A stretch of 36,340 nucleotides of DNA from Pirellulales bacterium (GCA_020846145.1 JADLEL010000078.1:1-36340), one strand, 5' to 3'. Numbered from the stretch's first letter, positions 8,128 to 16,359 are shown. Made by a program: numbers and translations. The notes: a model not told the origin generated them from the sequence alone.

Positions 8128-8442
8128 ATGCGAATCCACGGTTTATTGGTTGCCTTGATATTATTCGTAACGGCTATTTCTTCCACGGCCGCTCTTGCCG
8201 GAGAGCCTTTCGGGCGGCTCGCGCCCTACTGGCGCACGCCCGCGCCGTATTACGTCGGGAACCCGAAGCTGATTTTGCCGAAAACCGACGCGCTCCGAAC
8301 GGCGCAGCATTCCCGCGCGCAATCGATCGGGCCTTATGCGTATCCCTACGGCAATTTCGGCGCTCGAACGCGTCCCTACGCCGCCAAGAGTTTCGGATAC
8401 TACGAAGCCTACTCGCAAACGAGCTACGGCTTCGGATATTGA
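8128..8442 (+). CDS. Small secreted Tyr-rich protein, unknown function
   Basis: A 104-aa protein when started at the ATG at 8128. I prefer this start because it gives a clean Sec signal peptide (MRIHGLLVALILFVTAISST, cleavage probably after ALA near residue 22); the frame is open further upstream, to 8056, but that part looks non-coding. The mature part is about 80 residues, rich in Tyr, Pro, Gly and Arg, and ends in YEAYSQTSYGFGY. There are no Cys. It is convergent with bamA, separated by two hairpins. I do not recognise a family. Small Tyr/Gly-rich secreted proteins are common in planctomycetes and may be envelope components. Confidence 0.65.
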   Translation: MRIHGLLVALILFVTAISSTAALAGEPFGRLAPYWRTPAPYYVGNPKLILPKTDALRTAQHSRAQSIGPYAYPYGNFGARTRPYAAKSFGYYEAYSQTSYGFGY

Positions 8443-8450
8443 TTCGATCG

Positions 8451-8574
8451 TTTAGCCCCCCGTGAATACACGGGGGGCAATGGCGGCAAAAGATAAACCA
8501 TCGAATTGCTTCGGGTAAACCGCTGTTGAAAAAATTACTAAAACTCGCCCCCGGTGTATTCACCGGGGGCTAAA
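8451..8574. repeat. Twin-hairpin palindrome, GTGAATACAC family, copy 1
   Basis: Two strong hairpins, GCCCCCCGTG-AATA-CACGGGGGGC and GCCCCCGGTG-TATT-CACCGGGGGC, at the two ends (8451-8480 and 8546-8574) are in inverted orientation with 65 bp between them. The element sits exactly between the convergent ends of the 8128 gene and bamA. It could work as a bidirectional transcript end, though there is no U-tract. A second copy is at 12253-12569. Confidence 0.85.
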
Positions 8575-8579
8575 TGGGC

Positions 8580-11500
8580 TTATCTCCCAAATCCCACGAA
8601 GAAGCTGAACACTTCGCGCACGTCTCCGGGATTGCTGGCCACCGGGAAGGCGAAATCCAAGGCGATGGGGGCCGGTCCCATGGCGGGCACGGTGATCCGC
8701 AAGCCGAAGCCGGGGGCCACGCGGTAGTTATCGACCCACTGGCTGATCGTCGGTTCGACGGTGCCCGTGTCGCAGAAGACCACGCCGCGGAGCATGTCGT
8801 CGGCGGTAATGGGAAACATATACTCGGCCGAGGCCAACATGCCGAATTGGCCGCCGATGGCCACGTTCTGCACCACCGGACTGGTGCTCAGAAACATCGG
8901 CGACACGCCGCGGAAGGCAAAGCCGCGAAGCGTCGAAAAGCCGCCGTAGAAAATGCTTTCGTAAATCGGCGTATCCGGGCCGGTGTACTCGGCGCGGCCC
9001 GAAATCGTGAGCACGTGCCGCCCCGAACCGTCGGGCCGCTCGTGGATGCGGAAGTGCCGCCGCAAATCGACCGACGCCCGCGGATAAACGAACTTGCCGA
9101 TGACCTGCTCGAACTGCGCGTCGATCAAGCCGCCTTCGGTGGCCAGGAACGGATTGTCGCGCGTGTCGTAGGCGCCGCGGACGGAAAATCCGTGCAGGGC
9201 GTTGTTGCCCAACACGGCGTTGATCTGCGGCACGTCGAAAGCGTTCGGATGCGAAATATTCACCGAGGCCCCGCGATAGCCCAGCGTGCCCGACAGGTCG
9301 GGCGTAAACTGGCGTCCCAGCGTTACGCCGCCGCCGATCCGCTGCTCGAACCAATTGATGAACTGCCGGCTGTAAAAATACCCGTTCAAGCCCAGGCTGT
9401 TCTGCGTGTCGAAGATGTACGGATTCTGCCAGGTGGCCGAATAGCGCTGCACCTGCGTGCCGGGCGCCGCTTCGAGCCGCAACCGCTCGCCGTTGCCGCG
9501 GAAGGCCGTGGCATTCTTGAATTCTTCCCATCGCCGGGGAAAGCGGAAGAGGCTGAAGTTCTGCTCGTCGATCACGATCGAGCCGAACAGGCCGGCGTCG
9601 GAGTTCACGCCCACGCCGAACATGAACTTCCCGGTCGTCGTCTCGGCGGCGGTCGGTTCGAGCTTTAGCGGCAGTGCGGGCGATTCGCCCTCGCCCGGTC
9701 CGCCCATGAACGGCGAATTCTCCTCGAAGATCGGATTGACCGGCCGCTCCGGCGGGGGCAACGCGCCCGCCGCGTTGTAGGCAAACGGCTCGGCCGTGCC
9801 GGAATTGGCCGCGGATTGCGCGGCGACCGGCTGATTCGGCGCGGGTTGGTAGGCCGGTTGGTTGTAATTCGGCTGTGCCGAGTACGGCGGCAGCGGCGCG
9901 GAAGGTTGACCGGAAGGATATTCGTAGGCGGCGTTTCGCACCGGCGCCGCGGCGGTTGAGGTCGAATTCGTCGCGGGATATACCCGATCGGTCGGGTAAG
10001 TCGGCGCGGATGCTTGGCCGTTCAATCCCGGCAGTTGCGAGCGATAGACCGGCGCCACTCCGCCCGAACTTGGCGTGTATTGCGCGCGAACCACCGGTTC
10101 TTCCCGATAGCGCGCCGCGGCATCGGAATAGCGAGCCGCGGGGTTTATCCCCGCGCTTCGTCGTTCGTATGACTGCTGCGCGACGGGGTAGTTTTGCGCG
10201 GTTGCCTGCTGCGGCGGCAGCCACCGCAAGCCGCCGTTGGGATTGGGCGCGGATGGCAGAGAGCGGTCCACAACCGCCCGATTCTCGTTTCTGCCTTCGA
10301 TGACGTAGTAATACGCCCGATCGCAGTCTTCGTAATGCGCTTGATAGCGCGGCGGATCGGGGCTTTGTCCGCGGTAATTCGGCGGCGATTTCGGCCTCTC
10401 CGCCATCAGCGCATCGGCGTCTTCCGATTCGGGCGCGCGGTATTCGATTTTCGGCACGTCGCCTTCGCCCGGATTGTTATTGAACAACTGCGAGTACTTC
10501 AACCGCCGCTCGCTCGCGCGGAGTTCGCGCATATCGACGATATCGCCCGGCCGCAAGGAAAGGCGATTCAGCACGGTGGTGATTTTCGTGTGCGGATATT
10601 CGCCCTTGATGACCACGTCGATTTTGCCCACCGAATACCGGGCGCCTTCCTCCAGGTTGTAGATCAAGTCGAGGGTGGCGTCTTCTTCGAGGAAGCGGGG
10701 GTCGGGCGTTACCTTGGCGAAGACGTAGCCCACCCCGCCGTACTTGTCCTGCAGCGACATCATGTCGGCGGTCATTTTGGCCTGGTTGAAGTACTCGCCG
10801 TTCTTGAGTTTCATCTCGGCCAACAATGCCTCGCTTGCGTATTTTTTGTTTCCCTTGACCGCGACGTTGCGGATTTTGTAGCGCGGCCCTTCGTCGATGA
10901 TGAACGTTACCACCAGCCAATTGGCCGTTTCCCACTGGTTCAAGCCGCGGGCGACGCGCGAAAACATGGCCTCGGGATCGCCGTCCTCGTTCGGATCGTA
11001 TTCGCGGACTTCGCGGCCGATGCGGGCGCGGAAGAAGCCCAAGCCGCGGTAATACGCCGTCAGTTTTTCGATGTCTTCGTCGAGCTTTTTGCGGTCCAGC
11101 TCGCCCGAAAACAGGTACAGAATGGGATGCTTGGTCTCGATCAGCGTCCGCAGCCGGGCGTCGCTGGCGATGGTGTTGCCCACGAACTTCGCGATTTGCA
11201 CCTTCTGCTTCGCGCCCTCGTTGATGAGGTACACCGCGCGGCGGTCCTCGGCCTTGGCGCCTTCCAGGAGCGTTACCCGCGCCTTGTCGTATCCCTTGCG
11301 GTGATAGTATTCTTCGAGCACCCGCCGCGATTCCTCGATGGCGAACGGATCGACCGGATCGCCGACCTTGATCTTGGCTTCCTTTTGCAATGCCTTGCGG
11401 TTGATTTTCACGTTGCCCACGAATTTCACGTTGGTCAGCATGGGCCGCTCGAGCACGTCGAAAATCACGATGATCCCCGCCGGCGTGCGCTGCGTGTAGG

Positions 11501-11840
11501 TCTTCACGCCGACGAACATCCGCGTGTTGTCCAGCGCGCGGGCGTCTTCCTGAAGCTGCTGCAAGGAGAAGGCCCTGCCGGCGCGCATGCGGATGTGCGG
11601 CGTGATCTTTCCCAACGGCATCGATTTGTTGCCCACCACGCGGACCTCGGCGATCGGCTCCCCCTCGACGGACGACGCGGCGACGTTCATGCCCGCCGGC
11701 GGGAGCGGCGGAGCCGGAGGCTCGCCGGCACGCTGCGCATAGCCGGCGGATGCCAGAAACAAGGCTCCGACGATCGCCATGAGCGAGCGGCGCGAGAATA
11801 TCGAGCGGGTCATTCCTGACGGTCGTTGCAGGTTGGCCAT
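8580..11840 (-). CDS. bamA: BamA/Omp85-family outer-membrane assembly protein with long disordered insert
   Basis: A 1086-aa protein. I chose the ATG at 11840 because GAAAGGG lies six bases upstream; 11867 and 11813 are alternatives. A signal peptide follows (SRRSLMAIVGALFLASAGYAQ region). The N-terminal half (about 60-480) holds five POTRA-like repeats, seen in repeated starts such as VRVVGNKS, VKFVGNVKI, AKFVGNTIA, VAVKGNKKY. About 480-735 is a low-complexity region rich in Pro, Gln, Tyr, Ala and Asn. The rest (about 735-1086) is the 16-strand barrel with GYRGASV and FYGGFSTLRGFAFRGVSP. BamA folds and inserts outer-membrane proteins. Typical BamA is about 800 aa, so the disordered insert between POTRA domains and barrel is the oddity. 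The last residues are FVGFGR rather than an aromatic end. Confidence 0.9.
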   Translation of the reverse strand: MANLQRPSGMTRSIFSRRSLMAIVGALFLASAGYAQRAGEPPAPPLPPAGMNVAASSVEGEPIAEVRVVGNKSMPLGKITPHIRMRAGRAFSLQQLQEDARALDNTRMFVGVKTYTQRTPAGIIVIFDVLERPMLTNVKFVGNVKINRKALQKEAKIKVGDPVDPFAIEESRRVLEEYYHRKGYDKARVTLLEGAKAEDRRAVYLINEGAKQKVQIAKFVGNTIASDARLRTLIETKHPILYLFSGELDRKKLDEDIEKLTAYYRGLGFFRARIGREVREYDPNEDGDPEAMFSRVARGLNQWETANWLVVTFIIDEGPRYKIRNVAVKGNKKYASEALLAEMKLKNGEYFNQAKMTADMMSLQDKYGGVGYVFAKVTPDPRFLEEDATLDLIYNLEEGARYSVGKIDVVIKGEYPHTKITTVLNRLSLRPGDIVDMRELRASERRLKYSQLFNNNPGEGDVPKIEYRAPESEDADALMAERPKSPPNYRGQSPDPPRYQAHYEDCDRAYYYVIEGRNENRAVVDRSLPSAPNPNGGLRWLPPQQATAQNYPVAQQSYERRSAGINPAARYSDAAARYREEPVVRAQYTPSSGGVAPVYRSQLPGLNGQASAPTYPTDRVYPATNSTSTAAAPVRNAAYEYPSGQPSAPLPPYSAQPNYNQPAYQPAPNQPVAAQSAANSGTAEPFAYNAAGALPPPERPVNPIFEENSPFMGGPGEGESPALPLKLEPTAAETTTGKFMFGVGVNSDAGLFGSIVIDEQNFSLFRFPRRWEEFKNATAFRGNGERLRLEAAPGTQVQRYSATWQNPYIFDTQNSLGLNGYFYSRQFINWFEQRIGGGVTLGRQFTPDLSGTLGYRGASVNISHPNAFDVPQINAVLGNNALHGFSVRGAYDTRDNPFLATEGGLIDAQFEQVIGKFVYPRASVDLRRHFRIHERPDGSGRHVLTISGRAEYTGPDTPIYESIFYGGFSTLRGFAFRGVSPMFLSTSPVVQNVAIGGQFGMLASAEYMFPITADDMLRGVVFCDTGTVEPTISQWVDNYRVAPGFGLRITVPAMGPAPIALDFAFPVASNPGDVREVFSFFVGFGR

Positions 11841-11965
11841 CCCTGGCCCTTTCACGGTGGTCGGCAAAGCGTATTTGCTATGGACGAGTGATTATTGGGA
11901 GGAGTTGGACGCAGATCGAATTTCTACGAAGAAATACCCTGACTGGTTCGTTCTTTTCGCATGGC

Positions 11966-12047
11966 GTAGGACAGGTTTCCAACCTGTCATTCGAGTCGAG
12001 GCAGTTTTTCCGCCGGCTTCCTATGACAGGTTGGAAACCTGTCCTAC
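11966..12047. repeat. Twin-hairpin palindrome, ACAGGTTTCCAACCTGT family, copy 1
   Basis: Perfect 25-bp arms (11966-11990 and 12023-12047) in inverted orientation with 32 bp between. Each arm is itself the hairpin GACAGGTT-TCC-AACCTGTC. A second copy is at 33871-33953. It lies upstream of bamA; I see no gene between it and 12617. Confidence 0.88.
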
Positions 12048-12252
12048 GAGCCTTTCCCCATGCTCGGCGCGCAATGCCGTTTCGGGGTCGCGTAGAAATA
12101 CCCCAAGACCGCATTTACGGCAAGTGGAAAATACGCAGGATTTTGCTAAAGAATGGCGGAGATGGCAAGATAGAGAATCCAGGAAGATCGCTTGGCGGGA
12201 TTCCAGTTGAAAGGAAGCATTTCTCCACCTATACTGCGTTAAAAGCGAGCAA

Positions 12253-12569
12253 TTTAGCCCCCGTGAATACACGGGGGGCGACTCGACGGTGCGTGTTTTT
12301 CGGGAAGTTCAATGGTTGTAAGCAGCCCCGATCGGGGACTGGTCCATTTTTCGGCGGGAAAACGTATGTTGCGGACATACGGTAGGCCGAAAACATGGAC
12401 CTGTCCCCTTCCCGCGGCGCGAGGGGGACAGTCCCATTTTCGCGGCGATTAAGCACTTTTACAGCACAATAATCTTTTGCGCCGCGAAAATCGGGACAGT
12501 CCCCTGTGAACGGTTACCAATCGTTTTATTCACCACTATGCCCCCGGTGTATTCACTGGAGGCTAAATA
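12253..12569. repeat. GTGAATACAC twin-hairpin copy 2, interrupted by a MITE
   Basis: The left hairpin (12253-12282) and right hairpin (12540-12569) match those at 8451-8480 and 8546-8574. The interior here is about 257 bp instead of 65 bp because MITE copy B (12318-12517) with its target duplication sits inside. The right hairpin has decayed (CACTGGAGGC). The element is therefore older than the MITE insertion. Confidence 0.8.
12318..12517 (+). mobile_element. MITE copy B with 8-bp target duplication, IS66-like ends
   Basis: A 200-bp element nearly identical to copy C. The right terminal repeat GTGAACGGTTAC is at 12506-12517. The left end keeps GTAAGC (12318-12323) but has lost the next six bases GTTCAC. 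It is flanked by CAATGGTT (12310-12317) and CAATCGTT (12518-12525), an 8-bp duplication with one change. Internally it has two large inverted-repeat pairs, around GGGGACTGGTCC/GGACCTGTCCCC and around GGGACAGTCCC with TTCGCGGCG arms. No ORF. Confidence 0.85.
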
Positions 12570-12616
12570 ATTGCCCATTTTAACTTGGACAAAAGAATCC
12601 ACGATTTTCCAACATC

Positions 12617-13528
12617 ATGCTCGATTTTACCCTAATCTCTCTGCTGTTAATCGCCGTTACTCCGCTAACATCCGCCGACACCGCTCCCGAGAATCCCGTT
12701 TTACGGGAACTTCTCGAAAAGGGCGTAACCATGTCGGACGGCAAGGCGTACAAACTGCCGCCGCCCGCGATGGGCGAGGGGCTTTCCGCCGCCGAGCAAA
12801 AGGCGGTGATCGAGAAAATCGGCAAGGCGAAAGGATACTCGTTCGCGGACTTGACCGATTCCCGCACCGCCGCGCCCGTGGTAATTGCGATCCGCGCGTT
12901 AAAAGATTCCGACGACGAAACCTCCATCGTCCGGTCGATCGATCTTTATTTCATCGCGCGCGGCAAATGGGAGGTGCTCGTCTCGAAAGAATTTCTCGAT
13001 GGCATTTCCAAACCCAAGGACGGCGAGAAAAAGAACGAAGTGGTTTCCAAATCCGGCTTTCTGACCGAGGCGGAAATGAAAAAACGCGGATTGAAGCTGG
13101 AATCGACGCCCGAACGGGAGATGAAATTCGTCTATACCACTTTCTCGCTCTTCGACCAGGTGGAACTCAGCGCGACGCGATTGGCGGTGGCCACGCGCTC
13201 GAAAACCGCGCTCGTAGGCGCGGCGAAGCTGGACCCCCGCTTTGCCGCCGACGCCGAGTATCCCAACCGCTGGCGGCCGATCGTGCGCGACGCCGACGCC
13301 GAAATCGCCTACGGCAAGCCGCATCCTTACGACGGCGGCGGCGCGTACGCGAAAGCAACGAAGTTGCTCGATCCGGCGGACGCGATCTTCGTCGAGTGCC
13401 ATCTGGTCTATGAAGAGCCATACGGCTGGTTCCAAGGGGGCGAAATGCTGAATTCGAAATTGCCGACCGTCGTGAAATCGAGGATTCGCGCCTTCCGCAG
13501 CAAACTGGGAATCGCCGGCGCGAAGTAA
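12617..13528 (+). CDS. Secreted hypothetical protein
   Basis: A 303-aa protein with a Sec signal peptide (MLDFTLISLLLIAVTPLTSADT). The mature protein is globular and mixed, without membrane segments and with a single Cys (in FVECHLVYEEPYGWFQGGEM near residues 260-279). It repeatedly mentions charged helices alternating with beta segments (VRSIDLYFIARGKWEVLVS, EREMKFVYTTFSLFDQVELSATR), which suggests one compact domain. I do not recognise a named family; it resembles conserved hypothetical proteins of planctomycetes. It stands alone, with MITE-bearing gaps on both sides. There is no clear Shine-Dalgarno before 12617. Confidence 0.75.
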   Translation: MLDFTLISLLLIAVTPLTSADTAPENPVLRELLEKGVTMSDGKAYKLPPPAMGEGLSAAEQKAVIEKIGKAKGYSFADLTDSRTAAPVVIAIRALKDSDDETSIVRSIDLYFIARGKWEVLVSKEFLDGISKPKDGEKKNEVVSKSGFLTEAEMKKRGLKLESTPEREMKFVYTTFSLFDQVELSATRLAVATRSKTALVGAAKLDPRFAADAEYPNRWRPIVRDADAEIAYGKPHPYDGGGAYAKATKLLDPADAIFVECHLVYEEPYGWFQGGEMLNSKLPTVVKSRIRAFRSKLGIAGAK

Positions 13529-13587
13529 TTCCATCTATCCGCAAGCGTCAAGTCCCGCCCGGCAGCAGGGACCTACTGCCGTTTTTT

Positions 13588-13792
13588 GTAAGCGTTCACA
13601 CCCCGGTCGGGGACTGGTCCATTTTTCGGCGGGATAACGTATTTTGCGGACAAACGGTAGGCCGAAAACATGGACCTGTCCCCTTCCCGTGGCGCGAGGG
13701 GGACAGTCCCATTTTCGCGGCGATTCAGCATTTTTGCGGCGCCATGATCTTTTGCGCCGCGAAAATCGGGACAGTCCCCTGTGAACGGTTAC
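13588..13792 (+). mobile_element. MITE copy C, complete, with perfect 8-bp target duplication
   Basis: A 205-bp element with terminal inverted repeats GTAAGCGTTCAC (13588-13599) and GTGAACGGTTAC (13781-13792), one mismatch. It is flanked by the perfect direct repeat CGTTTTTT at 13580-13587 and 13793-13800. It has the same two internal hairpin pairs as copy B and no ORF. IS66-family transposons are known to have ends that begin GTAA and to make 8-bp duplications, so an IS66-type transposase is the likely helper. The right end overlaps and supplies the stop codon of the methyltransferase gene (13789-14622, minus strand). Confidence 0.9.
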
Positions 13793-14622
13793 CGTTTTTT
13801 CAAAATGAACACGGTATCTGAAAGCTCGTTGGTGAGCGCGAGGGGGCGGTCGATTTCATACCAGAAATCATAGACGTCGCAAAGTTCCCAGGCGGGCGTC
13901 TGGGCCAGCAAGCGGCGGAATTGGGCGGCCGTGTACAGGCGAAAGCGGAATTCGTCGCGGAGCCGAAGCTGGGCCTCTTTATCGCGCACCAGCAGGCTCA
14001 CGCGCAGGGTTTCGATTCGCTTTCGCCGGTCGGTGGCCAGTACGCGGAGCGTGACGGAGACGCGCGTGCGGCCGCGGCTTTCCGTCCAGCGTTCGATGCA
14101 CTCTTCGGAAGCGTCGGGCGGCAGGAGGTGGAAACCGAGGATGTAAAGCCCGTTTCGCCGGACGCAGCGCGCGACGCACTCCAAGTGGCTGCGCGCGGAT
14201 TGCTCGGTGAGCAGATGGCGGAAACTGTTGAAGGTGTTGTAAGCGGCATCGACGCAGCCCTCGCCCCCGACCTTTCTCCCAATCGACCTTCGTTCATTGC
14301 CCGGAGCGGGAAAAGGTAGTTGAAAATCGGCCATGTCGGCAACGAAAAGGTCAGCCCGCAATTTCTTTCGCGCCAGCCGCTTGCGGCAATAGCGGAGTGC
14401 GGAATCGCTGAGGTCGAAGCCCGCCATGCGGTATCCCCGCGCGGCTAGTTCAACGATCAATCGGCCCGTCCCGCAAGCCGGCTCCATCAGCCGCCGGACG
14501 GCGAAGGGGCAATACTTCCGGCAGGCCGCCTCGATGAAATCGGCTTCCAAGGTCGTTTCCGAGCGGAAAGCCAAGTCGTAGTAGGCCGGATAATCGTACC
14601 AATTTGCGCGAATGATGGACAT
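13789..14622 (-). CDS. SAM-dependent methyltransferase, class I
   Basis: A 277-aa soluble protein. The start is the ATG at 14622 (MSIIRANWYDYPAYYDLAF); upstream codons belong to repeats. The AdoMet-binding motif I is LMEPACGTGRLIVELAARGY (about residues 45-64), followed by the acidic loop GFDLSDSALRYCRKR and motif II VADMADFQL. This is the pattern of the Methyltransf_25 group. A second domain with many Arg residues follows. The substrate cannot be read from the sequence. The TAA stop comes from the end of MITE copy C; without the MITE the gene would read CGG CAG TAG, one residue longer. A TTCAT heptamer array stands three bases before the ATG and there is no Shine-Dalgarno. Confidence 0.87.
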   Translation of the reverse strand: MSIIRANWYDYPAYYDLAFRSETTLEADFIEAACRKYCPFAVRRLMEPACGTGRLIVELAARGYRMAGFDLSDSALRYCRKRLARKKLRADLFVADMADFQLPFPAPGNERRSIGRKVGGEGCVDAAYNTFNSFRHLLTEQSARSHLECVARCVRRNGLYILGFHLLPPDASEECIERWTESRGRTRVSVTLRVLATDRRKRIETLRVSLLVRDKEAQLRLRDEFRFRLYTAAQFRRLLAQTPAWELCDVYDFWYEIDRPLALTNELSDTVFILKKR

Positions 14623-14625
14623 AAC

Positions 14626-14660
14626 GTGAAGTATGAAGTATGAAAGATGAAGGATGAAGG
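14626..14660 (-). repeat. Heptamer array directly upstream of the methyltransferase
   Basis: Read on the minus strand the units are CCTTCAT, CCTTCAT (shifted as CCTTCAT), CTTTCAT, ACTTCAT and ACTTCAC, five in phase, ending three bases before the ATG at 14622. This is the same motif and the same orientation as the array before orf101 at 1451-1527. Confidence 0.85.
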
Positions 14661-14684
14661 AGCACGGCCGCTCGCGGCTTTGGC

Positions 14685-14865
14685 GCGACTTTGGGGACTG
14701 GTCCATTTTTCGGCGGGAATACGTATTTCGCGGGTAAACCGTAGGCCGAAAACATGGACCTGTCCCCTTCCCGCGACTTTGGGGACTGGTCCATTTTTCG
14801 GCGGGAATACGTATTTCGCGGGTAAACCGTAGGCCGAAAACATGGACCTGTCCCCTTCCCGCGAC
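14685..14865 (+). repeat. Tandem duplication (2 x 88 bp) of the MITE first hairpin
   Basis: Two near-identical 88-bp units. Each holds the GGGGACTGGTCC ... GGACCTGTCCCC hairpin of the MITE family (14693-14767 and 14781-14855). The second internal hairpin and the left terminal repeat are missing. A remnant GTGAACG (14869-14875) follows the second unit. The block separates the methyltransferase and HEAT-like genes. Confidence 0.88.
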
Positions 14866-14881
14866 GCTGTGAACGACTGCG

Positions 14882-16210
14882 CTACCTTCTCCCTTCGACG
14901 CGAATTCGTTCGGCGAGGCGTTGAATGCGGGCATCGGGGTCGTTTTGCGCCGCGAGATCGAGTTTCTTCAATAAGAGCGGATTCTTCGAAGTCGCCAAGA
15001 GGGAGAATGCCGCCAGCCGAACTTCGGCATCCTCGTCCTTGCAGCATTGCAAGAGCCACGCGGAGGCGTCGATCTCGGCCATGCCGGGCAGTTCCGCGAC
15101 CAATTGTTTTCGCGCGGCCGGATCGGGATCGAACATCCGGGCGGCAACCGCGATCTCACCCGCCGACAAGCCGCGGCGCCGCAGTTCGGCCCGGATCGTT
15201 TCGGCCCGATCTCCATCGGCTTGGGCCAGTTGGCGCATGAGGTCCACGGTTTCCCGCGAGCGCGGATCGAGAAGCGCGGCATCGCGGCCGACCGCCGGTG
15301 CTTCGAGCACGAGGGATTTGAATGGCGGCTCCGCAATCGGCGAAGGTTCCCGGCGAGCGTTTCTCGGCAATGCCGCCTCGGGAACTTCGAGCGGCGGGGA
15401 GGTTCGATTCGAGAAGTCCAAGGCCCGCGACTTCGGCGGCTCTTGGAAGTAGGACGGAGGAGTATCGCCGGTCTCCGCCGGCAGAACTCTTAGGTAGGAG
15501 CCTTCCGCGGCGGGCGGCTCCTCGCTCGGCAACCCACCGTTTGGTACGAGATCGAACTGTTTTGAAGTCGTTTTCCGCGAGTTCTCGATTTCCCAGGCAT
15601 ACGGACGAGATGCGATTCGATCTTCAAAAGACGGCCGCGCGGAGTTGGCCTGAACGATTTGCGGCGGGGATGTCAATTCGCCGCGAACGGCCGTCGTGGC
15701 TTGAAATACTTCGTCGCAGGCGGCAATCAGCCGGGCGCGGTCGAGCGGATTTTCGATTTGCGAAGGATCGAGAAGCAATTGTGCGGCCAAATCATGGGCG
15801 TCGCTGCGCGCCGCGGGCCCATAAGCGGATACCTGGGCGGCAAGATTTTCGGCCAAGATCAAAATCCGCGACGAGTATTCTTCCCGCGGAAGCGTTTTCC
15901 ATCGCTCCAATCGATCGAGAAGCCGCCGATGAGCGCCTCCGGCCACCGCTTCCCGCTCGGAGGCAAGCGCTGCGACGAGAACGGGAATGCCGTCCTCGTC
16001 CAACGCGGCGATTTGTTCGAGGAGGATTTCCACCTGCCCCAGCGGCGCATCGGCCAGTTGCCGTTTCCAATGCGCGGCCGCCAAGCGGGGATAAAGCTGC
16101 TGTCCGGCGAGAAAAAGTCCCAACAAGCCGAAAAGGGGCAAGAACGCCATCCAATACGGAATTTTTTTACGACCGGCCACTGGAGATGAAACGGTCTGCT
16201 TCCCTTGCAT
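14882..16210 (-). CDS. Membrane-anchored protein with HEAT-like C-terminus
   Basis: A 442-aa protein from the ATG at 16210, chosen because GGGAGGA lies eight bases upstream. One membrane helix at about residues 20-41 (WMAFLPLFGLLGLFLAGQQLY) follows a short basic N-terminus, so most of the protein is probably periplasmic. Residues 50-170 are helical with a HEAT-like pattern (DEDGIPVLVAALASEREAV). About 175-320 is Pro/Ser-rich and likely disordered. The C-terminal 120 residues are again HEAT-repeat-like (DEDAEVRLAAFSLLATSKNP; DPDARIQRLAERIR). HEAT repeats are protein-binding scaffolds; no catalytic motif is present. The stop codon is directly next to the remnant of the tandem MITE block. Confidence 0.8.
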   Translation of the reverse strand: MQGKQTVSSPVAGRKKIPYWMAFLPLFGLLGLFLAGQQLYPRLAAAHWKRQLADAPLGQVEILLEQIAALDEDGIPVLVAALASEREAVAGGAHRRLLDRLERWKTLPREEYSSRILILAENLAAQVSAYGPAARSDAHDLAAQLLLDPSQIENPLDRARLIAACDEVFQATTAVRGELTSPPQIVQANSARPSFEDRIASRPYAWEIENSRKTTSKQFDLVPNGGLPSEEPPAAEGSYLRVLPAETGDTPPSYFQEPPKSRALDFSNRTSPPLEVPEAALPRNARREPSPIAEPPFKSLVLEAPAVGRDAALLDPRSRETVDLMRQLAQADGDRAETIRAELRRRGLSAGEIAVAARMFDPDPAARKQLVAELPGMAEIDASAWLLQCCKDEDAEVRLAAFSLLATSKNPLLLKKLDLAAQNDPDARIQRLAERIRVEGRR

Positions 16211-16307
16211 TACTAAAATCCTCCCGTGGGGTCGGATTGTCGGGAATACTTCGAGTCGAGGCAAGATCAATGTAAAGCGAAAAATGCGGCGAGTACGTTT
16301 TTTCTCG

Positions 16308-16359
16308 TTCCCAGGCTCCAGCCTGGGAATGCAATGTCCGCGAGGCTCCCGCCTCGCGG
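16308..16359. repeat. Two adjacent palindromes upstream of the HEAT-like gene
   Basis: TTCCCAGGCT-CC-AGCCTGGGAA at 16308-16329 and a second hairpin CCGCGAGGC-TCCC-GCCTCGCGG at 16338-16359. Both lie in the 424-bp gap between divergent genes. In the rest of the gap (16360-16669) I see no gene or convincing promoter. Confidence 0.8.

Noticed and set aside
8574..9668. Long 364-codon plus-strand frame
   Set aside because: It is antisense to the barrel of BamA, whose protein motifs and length are convincing; the plus-strand product is His/Gly/Arg-rich with no recognisable domain.
10194..11819. 541-codon plus-strand frame
   Set aside because: Antisense shadow of the BamA POTRA region; high GC at third positions keeps the opposite frame open.
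14685..14865. CRISPR array
   Set aside because: Two 88-bp direct repeats with no spacers; they are MITE half-copies. The heptamer arrays also have no spacers and no cas genes are present.
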